Origin: Monilinia fructicola
Taxonomy: Eukaryota > Ascomycota > Leotiomycetes > Helotiales > Sclerotiniaceae
Reading direction: 5' to 3'
NCBI GenBank assembly: GCA_008692225.1
Contig: VICG01000012.1
Span: 2,221,154-2,285,153, forward strand
DNA: 64,000 nucleotides
Below are positions 12,119-23,456 of this stretch, piece by piece (the stretch's first letter is position 1; each line of letters starts with the position of its first letter). The notes under the pieces are model-generated. The model was not told where the DNA came from. It made no database searches and saw nothing but the letters and a program-made list of their open reading frames with translations. The position numbers were made by a program, and so were the translations under genes.

Positions 12119-14352
12119 TTTGAATGATGTTGTTGTAGGCAAACAAACAGTAAAGAGAATGAACAATGTTAGTGTTGGATGGTCTGGTGGGTAGGTACAC
12201 TGGTGGGAGTGCGCGGGCTTGGACTTTACAGATTTCGATGATAGATAGTGATTTGATAGCGGGGTGTTGGTGGGGTTGGGTTGTAATCAGAGATGTAAGA
12301 TGTTTTGGGGTAACAACGTCAAGGAAGTTGGAGAGAGAGAGAGAGACAGAGAGAGAGAGATGAGATATGGGGGATATAATATGATAATATGGTGGATGAT
12401 GATGATGTGGTGAATGAAGAAAACAGAGAGCAATGGAAAGAAAGTCAAGATAGAATGGGAAAAAAGAGAATAAGAAAGAGGGAAGATGTCTGTGGTATTT
12501 GTAGACAAAAATGCCTAGGTAAAAAGATCCTTCCTTCTCTCTCTCTCTCTCAAACACACACACACCCTCTCTTCTTCTCTCCCATCCATCCCGCTATCGT
12601 CGTATCCAGTCTTCTTTACTCTTTCTTTTACCTTTTCATCAAGTAATTGGTGGGCACTCCCAGGATTAGCTTACATCCTTTCCATTGCCTCTTCTCACCT
12701 AATTTTCATCTCTCGACCCCTAAGCGCAAGTATTCGCGACGCGTCTAAGAACTTAGAGGAAGCTCCTTTTCCACTATTCCGCTAAGTGATAATATAGACG
12801 AGATGGGAGATCCCATGATAAATCAAGTAGATTAGGAAGAACCAATGAGGAAATTATTTGTAACATTGAAAAGGCATGATTCGGAGTAACACGGAATGAG
12901 TATTATGAGGCTTTTGATGATCTGACGGGGGATTGTGAAGGTGGTGGATGTCAACGTCGTACTAATAAATAGCTGAGGCGTTGTTGTTGTTGTTGTTGTT
13001 GATCATGCAAGTGAATTTGCATTTGTGATAGAAGTACTAGAGTAGAGTACTCGAGTATAATGAATAGATCTGAGGATTGAAATCATAACCTTGACCTTAT
13101 CATATTTCAAATTTAAATGGCTCATACATATATAAGGTTACTAGGTCTTCACAACATCAATGAGAGAGATATGACTCCTTGAAGATTGCAGGTCATTCAT
13201 GGTGTTGGTGAGAAGACCTCGGAAGGTTTTGGGGTGAAAGAAACGTTGCAATTGGTATGGATTTTGATTTTGATGGTATTTGAATGCAGGAAGGGAAGGG
13301 AAGGGAAGGGGGAGGGAGTACTTGAGTAAGGCTATTCCTTATTAAGTTAGGTGAGTAGCCTTGTCGGCGAGATCACGTGCCAGGGCAGTATTGTGTGTAC
13401 CTATCAAGTATCAAGCATCAGATATCTAATCTCTAGTGTCTAGTAAGGTTATCTCAGTATCTCATCTTATTAACCTTATAGTTAGTTCTATCTATCATTG
13501 ATCTCCAGCTTTGATTTAATTTAACAAATCAAAAGAAAACATCACCGACAATTATTCAAATTTATGCATTTTATTCTTCTACTCGAATACTACAACAACA
13601 CCTCGATCCTTCATTCCATTACAATCAAGGACTCCCAAATGCTGTATTCTAATCATCATGTTTTTGGATCCATCTACATAGAGTTGCAAGCTAAGATGAG
13701 GGAAGTATGTGGATTATTCCATTCTTCAAAGCATATGACCGAGATGGACGTCGAGCTTTGCACCTTACAGCAACCTTGTCAAAGCAATAGAATAGCTGGT
13801 GCTGGTATTGGGACTGGAACTAGAGCTGGTCCTGGAACTATAGTTGATACTGAAATCAAGAGTACCTTCCAAGTTTGAAAGAGAACCTTAAGAGTGATTC
13901 GAAGTCGAAGTATTCAAAGGTATCGTGAAATGGACTACCTAGGCTTGATGACGTCCAGGCGATTTGTTTGGTAGAAACGTCATCGTTATCATCATCATGG
14001 TAACAAAATTGGGGTATAATCAGACAACGATGGGGTACATGTGCATTTGTCTTTTGGAATTTACGAGGCATTGCTCCATCATTCCATGCATTGGTATTCA
14101 AGGCAAATAATGAACATCAATACCGCCGTGGGGAGCATATAATCTGGATCTAACCCAGAGTAGACCTCTGATCCTTTCCCCGAAAACTTTTGTCTACATC
14201 CTTATCAAAATTTCAACCCGCATCTCGATTCTGAACTCAAGATCAACATGGAAGAAAGCCATGATCTAGATGGTGGAATATTCATTGAATTGAAAATCAA
14301 CAATATCAAGTATCACTATGGTGGTTATTAATTAACATGCTTTGGATACAAA
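12119..14352. other. Intergenic region, arginase promoter and simple repeats
   Basis: It holds the arginase promoter/leader with GA (12,332-12,362) and CT plus CA (12,534-12,566) tracts, (TTG)n at 12,981-13,001 and (GGGAA)n at 13,288-13,317. A 104-codon frame at 13,564-13,878 has no family features. No convincing gene is seen. Confidence 0.6.
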
Positions 14353-15606
14353 ATGTCAACAGAAATTGACTTTGGCCGTCTCACCCACGACGAACCCATC
14401 GAATTCTGGTAATCCCAGCTTGCGTTTAGAGGTTTTCCATGCCGAGGCAGAGATATCAATGCTCTCAAGGAACGTCTGGAAAATGCTGATACTGATGAAA
14501 TGAGTTTTGCGGTGGCGGAGGGTCTTGTAGAGATGATAGATGTGTACCATAAAGAGGACCGCGAACCGCAGGATCGCGACCGACGAACTCAACAGGGTCG
14601 ACAACAAGCACAAAGAGCTATCCAAGTTGAGGTTCAACGACAAGATGATGCGCGGAAACAAGCCCTCCAGGAGAAATTGGCAAATCGAATGATCGATAAG
14701 ATATTGGCAGAGCATGAACCCCGAACATTTTTGTTCGAGCTCTTTTGTGATCTGAACGGAGAGGATGAGAGCGGTCCTCCAATTGAATCAAAAGATGATC
14801 TTAGCTGATACGGCCCATTTGCATGAAGCAGCAGACGTAGTTGGCTTGTTTCACAAAACATCAGTCTCAAATATTATGTTCATCAGTTCAGGGAAGAATA
14901 ATTCGGCTGCGCGAAAAATACACGAGCTCAACCGTCTAGGTGGGCTGGCTATACCTCGAATTTGAATGAGTCAAGGTGAAATTGATCGACTTGCCGGTAT
15001 GCAAGATTGTCTTGGCTTTGTTGCGGAAGTTGAGCGGCATAGAGTTGGCATTGAACGTATGTCAATGGCAGAAACCAAACATTTCCTTGATACTCATCCT
15101 TCCGAGGGCATGGCAGAAGACAATCAAGATATTGATGGCGAAGACGAAGTTGCCAAAGAGGATGACACTGCTGAAAAGGCCGATGATTTCGATGAAGACG
15201 ATGATGAGCATTGGGAATAAAATGTGAAGCTATTTCTGACAACTACACCCACTCTGAACCTTACACACTTGATACCTTCTCCGCAACACCTACACGAGGC
15301 CTTGAAAGATTTGAAAGATTTAATCTTGGCGAGGTCAAAGGCGTGATCCGCGTTGCTTGTGGAGGTCTTTCTACCGACCAAAATGAATATCAACTCAATC
15401 GCGGATTGGGTCCATCGACTCCATCCCCTACTATAAAATACCGCTGGAGAAGCAAAGATTTCCAGGACATCATTCAAATCGGTTCTGATTCGTATCTCTA
15501 TACCATGACTTTCTCGGGTGGTGGTAGAACAGTCGATGGCATCTGGGGTACACATGATGGACCTCCGGGACCTGTGACATTTACTGGTGTCAAAATCGCA
15601 GGATGA
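14353..15606 (+). pseudogene. Broken gene of unknown function with SAP-like N-terminus
   Basis: Coding sequence is readable over 1.25 kb but interrupted four times. There is an in-frame TAA at 14,410 and a +1 shift at an A4 run (14,790-14,793). There is also an in-frame TGA at 14,963 and a -1 shift near 15,213-15,220. Bridging these gives a product of about 415 residues. It begins MSTEIDFGRLTHDEPIEFW, followed by FRGFPCRGRDINALKERL, which resembles a SAP-type helix-loop-helix (tentative). Then come a Gln/Arg-rich charged helix, a region ending in an acidic Asp/Glu tract, and a C-terminal Gly-rich beta-type segment (SYLYTMTFSGGGR, PVTFTGVKIA). I do not recognise the family. The shifts resemble those in other genes of this window, but the two nonsense codons could be real decay. 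Confidence 0.55.
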
Positions 15607-16755
15607 AGATAGGCCTGCTGGTGTTGGGGTTTTACAGGAGTGGAGAGATTACTGTCAACGTGCGTATGACAACACTAATAGGGATAGACGGACATGATGT
15701 ACCGGAATATGATGAAGTTAAATCCATGGCTGAGGATGATCGGCTACTAAAGAAATATTGTTGGTAAATAATTCGGCTGTTACAGAAATAATAAGCTGAT
15801 AGGGTGTTGAGCAATGCATCATTGCTAAGAATGACAGTAAATTTGACGATACTGTCCTCGGGGGCTTTAATTCATGTACTATGAGAAGCTTTAAGCCGTC
15901 TGTCCTCAATGATTCTTCACTTCCTTCCTAGATTTCCAACTCAGCCAAAGAAATTCGTGAGCCCAAGTCATAGCCATAAGATAAACTTGAGACCATCATT
16001 CATTCCAACGCGTAAATCCTATACCTATCCATCAATTCCCCTCCAGATTTCCATCTCTTGAATCTAATTTCTACACAGAATTCGCAACCTGACCCCATCA
16101 TCTAATCTGCACCATTGCCGACGATTTTGCAAAACTTTGGGGTCTTTTCATCTTGTACTAAATGTTTGCTAGGGAATATACTCATCATGCATCATTCAAT
16201 TTCGACTATCACCTTTGTCAAATGCATTTGTGTTGATTCTATCAAATACACCATGTATCATATAGGGTACCGTAATAAAGTCTTGGTATAGGGTGGTGGG
16301 TGGATTATGGAGAGTGGAGGGAGAGGGGTATCAGGCGAGGGGTAGAGGGGAGCGAGACGAGCTAGTTCCAGATACCTTTTGGGCGATGAGGGTTAAATTG
16401 TTGAGGATGTGGAGGATATTATGGATGTAAAGATACTAAGGAGCTTGAATGTTCGTAATGTCCAAGAAGATGAAACAATGTCAAGGATGTTCAGAGTATT
16501 CAGGATATTGAGGAACTATGGTAAATAAGGAGCAATATCAGAACTCATGCTAAAACTATTGATACAATCACATTTACAGACTATCAATCTGACTTTGCAA
16601 TCATCTTCACAATAGAGCCAAACACTGATGCTTGATATCATTTCATTAAGTCTCGATATAACCTATTTCCAGTCCAATCCATTCCAAACTCATCATCTCA
16701 TAACCATGGTATACAATAAATCATTCCCGCCCCCGCATATCATAACATTCGTATT
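15607..16755. other. Convergent intergenic region, no gene seen
   Basis: It separates the broken gene (plus strand) from the stop of the 81-residue minus-strand gene. There is purine-rich low complexity around 16,290-16,360; short frames have no recognisable content. Confidence 0.55.
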
Positions 16756-17178
16756 CTAGTTGGAGAACTTGGGGTTGACGGTATTTCTATATGCGGAGTC
16801 TAATCAGAAATGCTCAATAGAAAATGGAAGCACGGAGAAGGAAAGAATGAACATGAACATACCCGGTTTGCTTCTCGTACAAACCCCGAGCTCCATCGGT
16901 TATCTTCTCATTTTGGTCCCGGGTCAAGGTATGGCCAGTCTTCTTCTCGATGAAGTCGAGTCCTGGGGTATATTGTTAGTGTATTGTTCGAAGTCTTTGT
17001 GGCAGTAGTTTCGTGATTATGGACGAGTTATAGATGGTTCATTGTTGGAGAAGGGAGACAAACCCTTGTCGCCGTAATCTTCCTTTTGAGCACCACCCGC
17101 AGCAGTGTTGGTATTGGTGGTACCAGAGCTTCCTGAGCCACTCTTGATGGCATCCTTAGCTTTGTTGACGAAATCCAT
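16756..17178 (-). CDS. Small conserved fungal protein, MDFVNK...NPKFSN type (81 aa)
   Basis: Three exons on the minus strand, 17178-17064, 16962-16863 and 16786-16756, give 81 residues. Each exon is too short to stand out alone, but splicing at GTTTGT/CCCCAG and GTATGT/CATATAG keeps the frame. The result starts MDFVNKAKDAI, has a Ser/Thr/Gly linker, then YGDKGLDFIEKKTGH, NEKITDGARGLYEKQTG and ends NPKFSN. This layout matches a family of small, soluble, heat-stable-looking fungal proteins of unknown function, often reported as stress- or development-induced (family knowledge, not shown here). No signal peptide or membrane segment. The leader carries a hexanucleotide repeat directly upstream. 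Confidence 0.8.
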
Positions 17179-17224
17179 CTTGATGATTTGGTTTGAATTG
17201 AATTGATTGAACTGTGAAGTATTG

Positions 17225-17280
17225 AAGTTGAAGTTGTAGCTGTAGCTGTAGCTGTAGCTGTAGTTGTAGCTGTAGTTGTT
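17225..17280 (-). repeat. Hexanucleotide (CTACAG)n repeat in a 5' leader
   Basis: About eight imperfect hexamers, (CTACAG/CTACAA)n on the minus strand, 47-102 nt upstream of the start codon of the 81-residue protein gene and so probably within its leader. Confidence 0.8.
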
Positions 17281-18037
17281 GATGTAAAGAAGAAGGTTTG
17301 AGATAAACAAGCAGTAAAGTATGCCCAGGTGGAGTCTTATATACCCCTCTATCAACCCGCAATGTCATAATCTGACTAGTAGGATCGAGGAAACATCCTT
17401 GTGCCTTGATTCTTCTTTCTTCCTTCTTCCTTTGATAACCCAACCCGTCGTTGCTGAGCTTGGTTAGGATTACGGAAACGTCCAATTGAAAGAATTGGCT
17501 TCATATCGCTTTGTGACTGGATGGTTACAAGTACTTTACTTGTATACAAGTATCTCCTGGAGTCTTGATTCTGGAATCTGGAAGCTGGGATCACAATGTG
17601 GGGTAGGACTCGTGAGGACTCATGACGTACGCCAAGAGAAGAAGGAAATTCTTTTCTCGATTTTGGTCCAGATGGACTTGGATCTACAAGTACCTAGGTA
17701 ATTCATGTAAAGTTGATAGAGTAATCATTTCTTTTATGGAAGGTGGCATTTTATGAAGGACCTCGGGAATTATGAGAATGTCCCAGCTGAAGCTTGATTA
17801 CATAACCTGGAACTTCAATGATATTAATTTGTATACTTGAGTATTTTGGCACTTGATCAATTACAACGACTGTTCATGACTTCTGTTTCTTCCTCCGGAC
17901 TTGGGAAAGACAGCAGGAGAGAAAGCAGGAGATCCAGCGGGAGATGCAAGTACAGTGAGATAGATATCCTCCAGCTTGGCCTTCAGTATTTCAGCTGTTC
18001 AAGGATACATCCAAACCTACTCGAATCCTTTCAAGGT
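17281..18037. other. Intergenic region, no gene seen
   Basis: Upstream region of the 81-residue protein gene and 3' flank of the MFS transporter. Open frames at 17,376-17,594, 17,486-17,701 and 17,837-18,115 lack family features. Confidence 0.5.
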
Positions 18038-19928
18038 TTAACCCGAGAATCTTGTGATTTCTGTAAGTTGTTTCCTACAGAGTATATGAAGTTAGGTAAA
18101 GGTCAACGATACTAATCAGATCTTACCATCATAATTGAGTATGAAAAGACAAACTTACCCTTCACGTCGATGCAAATAAGCCATCAAGGTGATTCCAACT
18201 ATTGCCAATCCACCGAATAATATCAGAATCTGATATCCATACGCATATTTGGGGGCATCGTATGTGGGAAACAGCACGACTAGAATATTCGTTAATTCTT
18301 TAGATTCGATGGACCTTTCAACCAAAGGGAACTTACGTGGTACCCAAAGAACCCACGCATAGGACACAATGTTTGCTGTCGCGACGAGTAATTGTCTTAG
18401 GTTAGGATTCGCAGCATTCAGGTTATGACCCCAAGCCTTTCAATTCTATCAGTAACATTCTTTCTCTGCTTTTTCGGAGATGTTTGAAGATGGTCAACTC
18501 ACAATCAGTACCGGGGTTGTGGCCGAACCAGCATATGAAATGTAGTAGGCAAACATCAGAGCTGGTTTCGGAACATTCCATACGGATAATATGATATTTG
18601 AAACCATCATCAATACCAATAATCCAGTGATTAGCCAGTATCTCTGACCCGTACGATCTGCCAAGATTCCCCATATGAGAGTTACCACTATAGCGAGTGC
18701 ATTTCCCGCGGTTGGTAGGGTGTTGACCTTGACAACACTATATCCTTCAGCTTTAAGCCAAAGATTAAAATAGCTCGTGGCTGTATGGCAGGCGGCGACC
18801 ATTCTAAAGACTTGTCAGCTTATCCTGGTTTCATCCCGTTCCCAAAAATGGCGAGTCCTTACACGTAGGGGAAAACAAAAGCCCAGATCTTCCAGTCCAA
18901 ATAGACTTCCTTCATAACCTTCTTGGTTAGCTTCACAGGTGGTTCTCTTCCTAGTTTTTCAATCCTCTCTATCCCATATTGCCTATCATCGGCATTCAAG
19001 TAGAATGCTTTAGTTGTGTGTGGAAGATCGGGGATGCCGAAAAATCCCCAAATTGCGATTGGGATTGAAATCACACCGTCCATAATGAATAACCATCTCC
19101 ATCCAGCGATGCCGTGACGTCCGTTCATGCTTGTGTACAGACCCGCTTGTAAATAACCACTAAACATACTAGCTATCGATTCGATTTCCAGCACAATTGC
19201 GACTCGTTTTGTGAGTTCTTTTGGTCCATACCAACCACCAAGTAGCGCAATATATCCTGGAAAAGCGCAAGCCTCGAAAAGTCCGATAAAGAAGCGAAGT
19301 GCATACATCTATAGAGATCAGAACATACCCGGAACAACACATTTAGCCTGGTAGTTACCGTTTCAATATTTCTTCGCAGCGGACATGCCTATGACGAGAG
19401 CGGACCAGATCAATTCACAACATGGGATGAAATATGATGGACGAGCCCAGCTCAGTTGAAACACCATGGTAGGCAAACTTCCAATCATGATTCCAAGGCT
19501 AAACCAGGTATTAAGCCAGTTTCGTTCATTGCCATACAAATGGAGCTGATCAAAGAATAAGCTTCAGACGTTTTGAAAGAATCTATTCAGAGAATGGATG
19601 ATCTTACGTCTGATTGCATACCACTAACAAATGCATTACTGTAATTTGTCTGGTCTAGATACTTGATGAAGTACCCTAAGCATATAGTTGTGCTAAGAGA
19701 TTCAATTTATTAATCACACCCCTTTTCTAAGCAGGGTTGTACTCACAACATGTACGCATCGATCTTCTGAACATATCTCCTATTTCGAGGAGTACCTTCT
19801 GCTGAATCCCAAATCAACCCTACGATCCATCGCCACCGTGATGTGGTTTTGACTTCCGCTTCATGGTCAATGCTGTCGTCGGACCTAGGGTATGTAACTG
19901 AAGTTTCCACGTCTTTGGAGGTAGACAT
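18038..19928 (-). CDS. MFS transporter of the Dal5/anion:cation symporter family, one frameshift
   Basis: Eight exons on the minus strand: 19928-19747, 19692-19608, 19545-19359, 19308-18863, 18803-18503, 18436-18337, 18279-18159 and 18074-18038. All borders are GT/AG and all phases agree except in exon 3, where an extra A in GAAGAAATATT (about 19,366-19,370) breaks the frame. Removing it gives AKNIET joined to MYALRFFIGLFEACAFPGY and a 485-residue protein, normal for the family. The layout is a cytosolic N-terminus, about 12 membrane segments and a central loop around residue 230. Relatives import allantoate, pantothenate, nicotinate or other organic anions across the plasma membrane; substrate unknown here. 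It is divergent from the solute-binding protein gene at 21,048. The indel may be an assembly error. The last exon (37 nt) is the least certain. Confidence 0.8.
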
Positions 19929-21047
19929 TTTGGAGTGGAGATTGGCTGTGATTTATGTTAAATGAAAGTAAAACGGCAACTCAACATTTCCAGAGGGTTA
20001 TGCTTCAATACATATATTTACAGCATAACGTTGGGTACGTTCTCGACCTCAATTTCATATCCCACTCTTGGAGAATGGCTTGAAATAGGTCATATATGAA
20101 CATTGATACTCGCCTATCCTTCAAAGAAAAGACTTTTTTGGTAATAGTTTTCTCAAGAATTGAAAAAAGCGGATTGGCGTACTATTCTTGAGATAGGAGT
20201 TAGTTGGTATACGGTGCAGTAGCGACGGCCAAGTGATTCTCATGTTTTTTAGATCTGAGCCTTGTACTTTTCCTATTTGAAATTATTGAGTGAAACTTCA
20301 GTTTTTATCTTTCTCCTCACTCAGTATTTAATTGGACATCGTTGGTGGGATGGTTGATATGGTGCAATCAACATCAACGTTGACGATGCTTCGGCTATTA
20401 TGACGTGCTTACCCGGACACCAGGTTAACGGACGCACTGTGCTTGTCACCCGTTTATAACCCACATTTCTTCATGAGATATTATGATAACACGGGCAACA
20501 AAATAAACTTCTCAGATTCGAGACACGTGGGTTGGCCGACGTTCGGCCTCTTAAGGCTGAAGTTGGCCGAAGATGGCGATTCAAAGAACATACCAAGATG
20601 CCGAGCACGCAGACCGCATCACTCACGGCTACCTAATAGTTGAATGAGACTATTGGGATTGGGAATATATTGTCATCAGGACTAATCATCTGTTATCCCA
20701 ATCACTTTGACTTGAATTTGGGCAAAAGGGGTGTTATTCAGATTCTGTCACGTTATGTTTGTACATTGAGGACTTTGTCTGGGGATCAGGGATCTGGAAT
20801 ATATCAGGTGGTGGGTTTAGTTTGATCAAGTTCATTGGTAATCTGTGATTTTTCTTAATATTTTGAGTTTTGGTGTGCGTTGTGGGTCTTTGTCTACCTG
20901 GTATGTGCATCGCATGCCAATCAGTATTAATGATGAGCTTTCCAGACTACAAGGTCAGGAACAACTTCAATTGTCTGATCAAACCACCTCTCTACTAAAA
21001 GTAGACTATATCTCATGAGTCACTAGACAGCAAATCTTCAAAAAACC
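19929..21047. promoter_or_regulatory. Shared intergenic region between divergent MFS and solute-binding protein genes
   Basis: 1.12 kb separates the two start codons. It contains a CACGTG box (20,524-20,529), an inverted repeat GGCCGACGTTCGGCC (20,534-20,548) and a further GGCCGA half-site (20,575-20,580). No gene is convincing here, and the frames at 20,443-20,825 lack features. Confidence 0.45.
20534..20548. promoter_or_regulatory. Candidate Zn2Cys6-type inverted repeat (CCG-N5-CGG)
   Basis: GGCCGA and TCGGCC flank CGT as a perfect inverted repeat, giving CCG and CGG triplets five bases apart. Fungal binuclear-cluster regulators commonly bind such paired triplets. A CACGTG lies 5 bp to the left. 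Function is inferred from sequence shape and position only. Confidence 0.35.
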
Positions 21048-22490
21048 ATGACAGACACCCTCCGCATTGGTCTTGAAAAGGTCGATTTCCGCCTCCCAAC
21101 ACAGGTCACAGATGATAACAGCATTCTCACTCTCAAGAATTGGGTGTTCGAGCCCCTTCTAAGATGGGAATCTGGCGGTCTAGTCAAACCTGCTCTTTTT
21201 TCACATTGGACACATTCCAAGGATGGTCGAGAGTGGAGTTTCCGTATCCGTAATGGAGCAGTATTTCATGATGGTGTCCCGTGTGTAGCGAGGCATATCA
21301 TTAATTTTATTGAAGGAATTTTGGATAGTCGTGATACTTTTGGAATGAGATGGAGTTATTATCGATATTTTCAACATACCCAGTTTACTGCTGAAGGTAA
21401 TGAGATTGTGAAGGTAGAAAATCCAAAGCCAATTGCGGATGTACTAGATATCTTTACGGAATTTTACATTTGTCGGATTACGGACAATGGTAAGCCAATT
21501 TTGGGCACTGGAAGATATCGAGTCGAGGAATTTGATGGCAACGAAGGAAGCGCTGTCTTGGAGCTTGTGAAGTCGGATGATGGTAGGGGTCAGATCCCTC
21601 GACGGATTATCGCCACAGCCGAACCAAGTGCGGAAAAGAGACTGCTTCAGCTACAGGAGGGTCAAATTGATGTAGCCCTCAATCTTGAACGGGTAGAGGA
21701 GAAGCTGGAATTTGCCTCAAATCTTCAATGGGGCAAAACGGCCAACACATTATCAATAATTTATTATCTCAACTGCAACAAAGGAATTTTCTCAAATCAG
21801 AAAATTCGTCTAGCAGTGAATCATGCAATTGACAGAGAAACTCTCATTAAAGACGTGTTTCACGATCTCGCCATACCAGCAACAACGGTCGTTAGCCCTT
21901 TTCACCTGGGTATGCGTGACGCAAACCTCAAGCCAATTGATTATGATATAGAACAAGCGAAGAAGCTTCTGCAGGAATCTGGAGAAGATCTCAGCAAGCC
22001 AATACTTCTCCGAACACCAACCTACATGCCTGAGCGAGCAGAAGCCATCACAAACTTAGTGGTAAAGGCACTGCAACGCATCGGACTCGAGGTCCAAGTC
22101 GATATCGAAACAAACCGTCCAGAATACGCAAGACAGGTTGGACTAAGAAAGAATATCGGAGATCTGGCTCTTTTTGACTCCTCGCCTCATTCCACATTCC
22201 GTGTCTTGGATGATAAGATATCGATGAATTCAGTAGGGGTCTGGTGGCAGGGATATCAGGACGATGCGGTTCAGCAATTTCTGACGCTGGCTAATGGTGC
22301 GGTTGGAGATAACGAGAGAGAGTATAGTTATGGGAAGGTTTTAGGGAGATTAAGGGAAAATCCTCCGTGGTTGTTCTTGGTGCATCCGGTTTTGGTTTTT
22401 GGGGCAAGATTGGGTGTGCGGGGGTTGAGCCTGAGTGAGAAGGGGGTACTTGAGGTTGGGGGGATTGAGGAGGAGGAACGAAAAGCATGA
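21048..22490 (+). CDS. Family-5 extracellular solute-binding protein (SBP_bac_5, Ni/oligopeptide type), bacterial-like
   Basis: One uninterrupted 480-residue frame with no intron. It has the DppA/OppA/NikA fold order: WVFEPLLRW near residue 32, then the lobe-I signature WSFRIRNGAVFHDGVP. Later come the hinge and lobe-II strands with LNLERVEEKL, the conserved IRLAVNHAIDRETLIKDVF, and YDIEQAKKLLQESG. In bacteria these proteins are periplasmic or lipid-anchored and deliver peptides, nickel or opines to an ABC transporter. Here there is no signal peptide or lipobox: the protein starts directly at the first strand (MTDTLRIGLEK), so it is probably cytosolic. Neither an ABC permease nor an ATPase is nearby; the only transporter is the divergent MFS gene. 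Bacterial origin by horizontal transfer is inferred from family distribution and the lack of introns. Confidence 0.85.
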   Translation: MTDTLRIGLEKVDFRLPTQVTDDNSILTLKNWVFEPLLRWESGGLVKPALFSHWTHSKDGREWSFRIRNGAVFHDGVPCVARHIINFIEGILDSRDTFGMRWSYYRYFQHTQFTAEGNEIVKVENPKPIADVLDIFTEFYICRITDNGKPILGTGRYRVEEFDGNEGSAVLELVKSDDGRGQIPRRIIATAEPSAEKRLLQLQEGQIDVALNLERVEEKLEFASNLQWGKTANTLSIIYYLNCNKGIFSNQKIRLAVNHAIDRETLIKDVFHDLAIPATTVVSPFHLGMRDANLKPIDYDIEQAKKLLQESGEDLSKPILLRTPTYMPERAEAITNLVVKALQRIGLEVQVDIETNRPEYARQVGLRKNIGDLALFDSSPHSTFRVLDDKISMNSVGVWWQGYQDDAVQQFLTLANGAVGDNEREYSYGKVLGRLRENPPWLFLVHPVLVFGARLGVRGLSLSEKGVLEVGGIEEEERKA

Positions 22491-23456
22491 TTTCAGGTTG
22501 CGGGATTAAGATCTGAACAGAATCTTCTTTGATCAAACGATTACGTACCTGATAATTCTGAATTATAACTGAAATTGTGAACACAGGCAGTTGATTTGAC
22601 CTGGTAATAATATCTGAAAACGTTGAGAATACTTGATATATTTGATATCATCTTATGCAGTGAGATCTTGGGATCCGTTCCGGACATACGTCAACTTGAC
22701 CATTGCAATATCAACGCAGTTGATTATTCAATACACGGGGACACAATGTGAACTACTTCAGGGTCTATAGTATGATCGAATTCTCTCATTGGAATTATCC
22801 CTCCCTCTAATTGTGGCCAGAATTTCGCGGAAAATAATCCCAGAGATATTATAAAATAAGATAATTAGTAATTAAGCCCATTGCATTGCGCCTCGAAAAA
22901 TTGCATCTTACTTCTATAGCCGATCTTGTTGAAATACACTCTATCAGGTCCGAGAAATCGCCAAGTTTGACCTCCCCCATACTGGCTATTCTTCACCAAG
23001 GCTCCCGTCCTGTGACTTCTTGCTTATCAATCAAGTTCTTTCAGGGCTCTTGGTGTCTCAAAAGAAAGATGGCTGTGCGGCTGCGAAAGCTCTTCCTAGA
23101 GTCTTGATTATATAATACTAGTCGATAATATGTCACTCTCTATTTCTCGTAAATCAGATTTACGTTCGAACTCAGGGCTTTTGCAGACCTGGAGACTGTA
23201 TCGAAAACTAATTCGTCCTCGGAGTCTTGATCCTTTGGACGGTCAATGGCGTCTTTTCCCCGTTGGTGACTGCTTGTGATTGTATCGATGTGACAAGAAT
23301 CGCAGCTGTTGAGTCGTCAATAACCTCCATGGTCGAAGACCGATTCTCAATATGTGTGGTGATGAATACGGGCTTGATACCTGCTCGCCTTACTCCTGCG
23401 TTGGATCCATTCCATAATTGACTCGTTCGTAATTGCTGAGGTCCAGCGCTAAAAAA

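Noticed and set aside
13564..13878. 104-codon open frame in the arginase upstream interval
   Set aside because: No domain, ends in Gly/Thr-rich low complexity, and no splice or promoter context supports it.
19359..19545. Alternative splice donor to avoid the MFS exon-3 frameshift
   Set aside because: The only upstream GT sites are weak (GTCATA, GTCCGC) and would delete conserved residues. One extra A explains the break and restores AKNIET before the next exon.
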